Assembly: GCA_043806395.1 (NCBI GenBank)
Contig: JAZDHC010000050.1
Coordinates: 1 to 12,811 of the forward strand
Origin: CG2-30-40-21 sp043806395
Lineage (GTDB): Bacteria > UBA9089 > CG2-30-40-21
DNA: 12,811 nt
Direction: 5' to 3'
The notes under the pieces were generated by a model. That model had not been told where the DNA came from and ran no database searches. It saw only the letters and a list, made by a program, of their open reading frames with translations. Made by a program: the position numbers and the translations under genes. Of this stretch, positions 12,696 to 12,811 are shown piece after piece (within the stretch, counting starts at the first letter, position 1; each line of letters opens with the position of its first letter).

Positions 12696-12811
12696 TCACC
12701 CTTTCTCTATCTCACTTACCGTAACACCTGTAATTCTAAAAACATCCTCTGCGTTCATCCCAAATTCAAGCATCTTCTTTGCTGTTTCTCTTTTCCCCTT
12801 TTCCATCCCTT
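12696..12811 (-). CDS. Rpn-type PD-(D/E)XK nuclease/transposase, C-terminus (partial at window edge)
   Basis: Thirty-seven codons enter from the right edge and end in TGA at 12696-12698. They encode GMEKGKRETAKKMLEFGM then NAEDVFRITGVTVSEIEKG. The repeated EKG-K-E-A motif followed by a short helical KKML..GM..E.(I/V)..ITG.(T/S)..EIE tail is the typical end of Rpn-family recombination-promoting nucleases/putative transposases. The catalytic domain lies outside the window, so completeness cannot be judged. The normal stop suggests the 3' end is intact. Positions 12650-12695 hold no gene. Confidence 0.6.
   Translation of the reverse strand, partial: GMEKGKRETAKKMLEFGMNAEDVFRITGVTVSEIEKG

Overview
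This 12.8 kb window looks like accessory DNA from a Gram-negative bacterium. A lipid A-type lysophospholipid acyltransferase points to an outer membrane. Flanking coding DNA is AT-rich (a sampled row is about 35% G+C), and there are dispersed repeats of the CACAGAGGCACAGAG and GCAGATTACGCAGATTACG kinds. Such repeats are common in genomes of anammox Planctomycetota, Nitrospirota, Omnitrophota and some Desulfobacterota. I cannot choose among these from the sequence alone. All supported genes and gene fragments lie on the minus strand, so the window is transcribed right to left.

Right end (12811 to about 11810), a scrapyard of mobile-element and nuclease debris: the C-terminus of an Rpn-type nuclease/transposase running off the window, a fragment of an IS4-type transposase fused out of frame to the C-terminus of a DUF1703-type PD-(D/E)XK protein, then a non-coding stretch with a GC hairpin and a plausible sigma70-type promoter firing leftward.

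Centre (11808 to 5911), a tightly packed type III-like restriction-modification operon with visibly higher G+C (a sampled row is about 55%). Its order is a KilA-N gene without its N-terminus, a broken mod gene (frameshift plus a large in-frame internal deletion), a GHKL-ATPase fragment, a DUF4325/STAS-like protein, a PIN-domain nuclease, and an apparently intact res gene with helicase and PD-(D/E)XK domains. The genes overlap or are separated by 15 nt or less. The GHKL-STAS-PIN trio nested between mod and res resembles a partner-switching regulator tied to an RNase-like effector and is one of the two most interesting items. The res stop overlaps by 8 nt the start of the acyltransferase gene, so the restriction island is joined to a chromosomal-type envelope gene.

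Left half (5911 to 1): the acyltransferase, a 197-bp palindromic repeat element that supplies its stop codon, an isoprenylcysteine methyltransferase-family membrane protein, a short remnant of a probable AlbA_2-type protein, a TumA/TumE-like toxin-antitoxin pair, and a 943-residue STAND protein. The STAND protein carries NACHT, HEAT repeats, a class III cyclase-like domain that has lost both metal-binding aspartates, and a C-terminal DUF192 domain. I know of no described system with this architecture. One arm of the palindromic element recurs just beyond this gene, so copies of the same motif flank the methyltransferase/TA/STAND block.

Overall the window reads as a defence-type island in partial decay. 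The restriction system cannot modify as written, while Res, PIN, STAS, the TA pair and the STAND protein keep intact frames and good ribosome-binding sites. Functions beyond family assignment are inference.
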